Source of the DNA: Syntrophorhabdus sp.
Lineage (GTDB): Bacteria; Desulfobacterota; BSN033; UBA1163
DNA length: 15,373 bases
NCBI GenBank assembly: GCA_020724025.1
Contig: DYHU01000062.1
Coordinates: forward strand, 1 to 15,373
Direction: 5' to 3'
Part shown: in pieces, positions 13,078 to 15,373 of the stretch
Layout of the letters: each line of letters opens with the position of its first letter
How positions within the stretch are numbered: position 1 is the stretch's first letter
Program-made: the position numbers and the translations under genes
The notes under the pieces: model-generated
What the model was told of the DNA's origin: nothing
Seen by the model: only the letters and a program-made list of their open reading frames with translations
The model's database searches: none

Positions 13078-13827
13078 ATGCTTGAGATCACAAATCTTTC
13101 AAAAAGCTTCGATGGCGTGCAGGCGGTACAGGATCTCTCGCTTTCCCTACAGCCGGGAAAAATCACCAGTCTTATCGGACCGAACGGTGCGGGGAAAACC
13201 ACAGTCTTTAATATTGTTACAGGTTTCTTATTGCTAGACAACGGTGAAGTACAGTATAAAAATACTTTGCTGATTGATCTTTCACCATGGGAAATTGCAA
13301 GTCTTGGCATCTCTCGAACGTTCCAAAATCTCCGTCTGTTCAAAAGACTTTCGGTCTTGGAAAATGTTCTTTTAGGCAGGGCAAACAGATCAAGTGAACA
13401 GTTCCTTAATGCACTGCTGACTTATTCCGATACATCCTCTGAGCAGAAAGTTCACATTGAAAAAACAAAATCGTTGTTAGAATTTGTGGGGTTGGCGGAT
13501 CAAGAAAAGGAGCTCGCTGAGAATCTTTCATATGGTCAGCAAAAGCTCCTCACAATTGCCTGCTGCCTTGCCTCCGAGCCGGAATTGCTGCTGCTGGATG
13601 AACCAGTGTCTGGTGTTCAACCCGCCATGATCGAGAAAATTCACTCTATCCTGAAAGAGCTCGTAGACAAACGCGGCAAGACGGTGTTTCTGATCGAGCA
13701 CGACATGGATTTCGTACTGAAGATATCGGACACAATAGTAGTAATGGATGAGGGAAAAAAGATTTTGGAAGGGCTACCATCTGTTATACAGAACAATCCC
13801 GAAATTCTTGAGGCATATCTTACATGA
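13078..13827 (+). CDS. livG: Liv-type ABC transporter ATP-binding subunit LivG
   Basis: This 249-residue ATPase energises the LivHM importer. Walker A is GPNGAGKT at about residues 35-42. FQNLRLFKRLSVLENVLLGR is the Q-loop region. The ABC signature is the variant LSYGQQKL, normal for LivG. Walker B is ELLLLDEP followed by VSGVQPAM (the D-loop region), and the H-loop His is in FLIEHDMDFVLKISDTIVVM. ATG 13078 follows the livM stop by three bases, with AAGGAATG upstream. Its stop overlaps the livF start as ATGA. Length and motif set are complete, so it should be functional. The identification is secure. Confidence 0.95.
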   Translation: MLEITNLSKSFDGVQAVQDLSLSLQPGKITSLIGPNGAGKTTVFNIVTGFLLLDNGEVQYKNTLLIDLSPWEIASLGISRTFQNLRLFKRLSVLENVLLGRANRSSEQFLNALLTYSDTSSEQKVHIEKTKSLLEFVGLADQEKELAENLSYGQQKLLTIACCLASEPELLLLDEPVSGVQPAMIEKIHSILKELVDKRGKTVFLIEHDMDFVLKISDTIVVMDEGKKILEGLPSVIQNNPEILEAYLT

Positions 13828-14534
13828 AAATTCTTACGGCAAAAATACCGGAAGCAGGCTATGGGAAGAAAATTGTTCTCAGAAATATTTCCTTATCTAT
13901 TGAAGAAGGTGAGATCGCTGCGTTCATTGGACCCAACGGTGCAGGAAAATCCACATTGTTGAAGGTGCTTTCTGGAATTATTAAAATCTCAAATGGAATT
14001 ATCTCACTGAATGGACAAACAATGACCAATCAAAATCCGGAAACTATCGTTAGATATGGTCTTTTATCAGTACCACAAGGAAACCGTGTGTTTACAGAGA
14101 TGACTGTTTTAGAGAATCTGGAAATGGGCGGATATCTCATTAAAAAGAAGAATGAACTCACTCATCATATTGAGTCTGTTTTAGATTTATTTCCAGATCT
14201 TAAAGAACGTTTGAGAACGATTGCTGGTAAATTGAGTGGAGGGGAAAAACAACAACTTGCACTCGCACGTGCTTTGATTCTTCAGCCAAAAGTCCTACTC
14301 CTTGATGAACCTTCCCTCGGACTATCGACAAAACTTGTTACGAAGGCATTTGAAACCATTAGCGATATCAATAAAAAACTCAAAACGACTATCTTAATTG
14401 TCGAACAAAAGGTTCGTGAAGTACTTAAGATTGCTAATCAAGTGTATGGATTGAGAATGGGGGAAATTGTTTTTCAAGGTAAACCCGAAGAATTGCAAGC
14501 AGAAGATGAAATGAGAAAAATTTTTTTACTATGA
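13824..14534 (+). CDS. livF: Liv-type ABC transporter ATP-binding subunit LivF
   Basis: This 236-residue second ATPase forms a heterodimer with LivG. It has Walker A GPNGAGKS at about residues 38-45, the Q-loop in LLSVPQGNRVFTEMTVLENL, signature LSGGEKQQLALARAL, and Walker B KVLLLDEPSLGLS. The switch region ILIVEQKVREVLKIA carries Gln where most ABC proteins have His, as is usual in LivF. The start overlaps the livG stop, so the two are co-translated. The gene is AT-richer towards its 3' end. It is the last gene of the operon; no clear hairpin-plus-U-tract terminator follows directly. The identification is secure. Confidence 0.95.
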   Translation: MKILTAKIPEAGYGKKIVLRNISLSIEEGEIAAFIGPNGAGKSTLLKVLSGIIKISNGIISLNGQTMTNQNPETIVRYGLLSVPQGNRVFTEMTVLENLEMGGYLIKKKNELTHHIESVLDLFPDLKERLRTIAGKLSGGEKQQLALARALILQPKVLLLDEPSLGLSTKLVTKAFETISDINKKLKTTILIVEQKVREVLKIANQVYGLRMGEIVFQGKPEELQAEDEMRKIFLL

Positions 14535-15185
14535 GCAAAATTAATAATGCACGTTATGGGAAAGAGTTTATAATGATGAATTCTTTCGAAGATTATCCCC
14601 TTCACATTACTAAACGAACTTATAATCCATTTCTTTTCATTAGTAAACACTTCATCATTTTATTTCTAACCTAATCTGATAAAAAATTCCCAAAATTTAC
14701 TCCCCGATCCTTTCATATCTAACCAAGAATTCTTTAAAGAATTCTACATACCTTAATAATTCCTCTCGATAAAAAATCCGTTATGATATATCCCAAAAGT
14801 TATTTAAAATTACTTAGCATATTTATAATCTAACATTTGCTTTTATAATAAAGGTATGGGTATGGTAAGTCTAACTTAAGCATCATCTTTTTTTAATATT
14901 ATTATATTCATCAGAACTTTGCAAAGTATTAGCCCAGATTATTGATTTTATTTCCTTATCCCTTAATAGGTTTGATTTAATTTGTATTTATTAATTAATC
15001 TAATCATGAATTTGCACACTTGATTTCCTGTATGTTATTTAGTTTATACTTTTTTATTTCATCTTTAGGTTTGAAGTTTCTCGTAGATAAAAAGATTTTC
15101 ACAATCTTCTCTATTTTTCGGCTTCCAACAAAGAAACATCTCAAGGACGAAAAGACTTAATAATTTTTCTTAACTACTTAAATGG
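14535..15185. other. AT-rich intergenic region between convergent genes
   Basis: About 650 bases separate the livF stop from the stop of the minus-strand gene. Base composition is strongly AT-rich and no convincing open frame, tRNA or repeat array was seen on either strand. The one clear structure is the palindrome at 14726-14745. Terminators for both converging genes would be expected here, but no GC-rich hairpin with a T-run stands out. It may hold a decayed gene or a small RNA that cannot be recognised by eye. Confidence 0.6.
14726..14745. repeat. Perfect 20-bp palindrome
   Basis: AGAATTCTTTAAAGAATTCT reads identically on both strands, with no unpaired centre. It could be a dyad operator, a weak bidirectional hairpin between convergent genes, or chance in an AT-rich stretch. 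No T-run follows directly, so a standard intrinsic terminator is unlikely. Confidence 0.6.
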
Positions 15186-15373
15186 CTAATTAGATTCAAC
15201 TAACTCATACACCTTCATCACATTATACAGCGTATCTCTCTGTACTGTATTAAAACCGGATTCGTGGATAAGTTGAATTACTTCTTCAGTTGTGGTTTTG
15301 CTGACGTAGTTTGCGGCAGCGTGAACGTTTTCTTCGACAAGAGTCCCGCCGAAATCGTCAGCACCAAAATGGA
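15186..15373 (-). CDS. 3' end of a futalosine/F420-type radical SAM enzyme (MqnE/MqnC/CofH family), partial
   Basis: The minus strand gives 61 residues running off the window edge and ending at the stop read from 15188-15186. The first block, HFGADDFGGTLVEENVHAAA, matches the C-terminal 'G..D..GT..eE.i...AG' motif of the MqnE/MqnC/CofH group, and SGFNTVQRDTLYNVM matches the terminal 'aG..p..Rdt.Y'. MqnE (aminofutalosine synthase) and MqnC (dehypoxanthine futalosine cyclase) act in menaquinone synthesis by the futalosine route, while CofH acts in F420 synthesis. The fragment lacks the radical SAM cysteines, so the member cannot be chosen; MqnE or MqnC is likelier. It converges on livF and belongs to another transcription unit. 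Confidence 0.75.
   Translation of the reverse strand, partial: HFGADDFGGTLVEENVHAAANYVSKTTTEEVIQLIHESGFNTVQRDTLYNVMKVYELVESN

Noticed and set aside
14535..15185. Hidden small gene or intrinsic terminator in the AT-rich gap
   Set aside because: No open frame with credible start, ribosome site and coding pattern was found, and no GC stem followed by a T-run could be defended by eye.

Overview
The window looks like a chromosomal segment of a mid-GC bacterium. An FCB-type lineage (Bacteroidota, Ignavibacteriota or Kryptonia-like) is my low-confidence guess. It rests on a menaquinone-type radical SAM gene end, a GxxExxY gene set in ATTACRCAG repeats, and many small toxin-antitoxin remnants. No rRNA, tRNA, CRISPR array or complete insertion sequence was seen.

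Bases 1-2548 form a gene graveyard. In order they hold the 3' tip of an unidentified gene; a DUF4365 nuclease-like gene that loses its frame near its end; a short gene of unknown function stopped by a TGA at a Trp position; a RelB-like antitoxin followed by a RelE/ParE-like toxin with an in-frame TAA; a second copy of the short gene, frameshifted in an A-run; the C-terminal part of a catalytically inactive-type prokaryotic Argonaute PIWI domain; and the first 36 codons of a Liv-type lipoprotein. The two short-gene copies are 85/88 identical over their 3' ends and flank the toxin-antitoxin remnant as direct repeats.

Bases 2559-7858 hold a four-gene, same-strand block: a B12-binding-type radical SAM enzyme, a complete Liv-type substrate-binding lipoprotein, a second radical SAM enzyme with a SPASM-like cysteine tail, and an unrecognised two-helix membrane protein whose start overlaps the stop of the second enzyme. 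I do not know a described system with this composition, and it is the best candidate here for something new.

Bases 7957-14534 are a branched-chain amino acid/amide (Liv/HAAT) ABC transporter operon expanded by insertions. A decayed livH copy carries two small palindromic insertions. It is followed by a DUF433/DUF5615 toxin-antitoxin pair, the intact livH, a GxxExxY gene, a SWIM zinc-finger gene, and then livM, livG and livF. Related short repeats sit at the livH/GxxExxY, GxxExxY/SWIM and SWIM/livM junctions and contain the stop codon of the upstream gene in each case. The substrate-binding protein, LivH, LivM, LivG and LivF together would make a complete importer. A decayed binding-protein stub and a decayed livH suggest that a second, older Liv set once lay here.

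Bases 14535-15185 are an AT-rich non-coding stretch with a perfect 20-bp palindrome. It is followed by the 3' end of a convergent MqnE/MqnC/CofH-type radical SAM gene on the minus strand.
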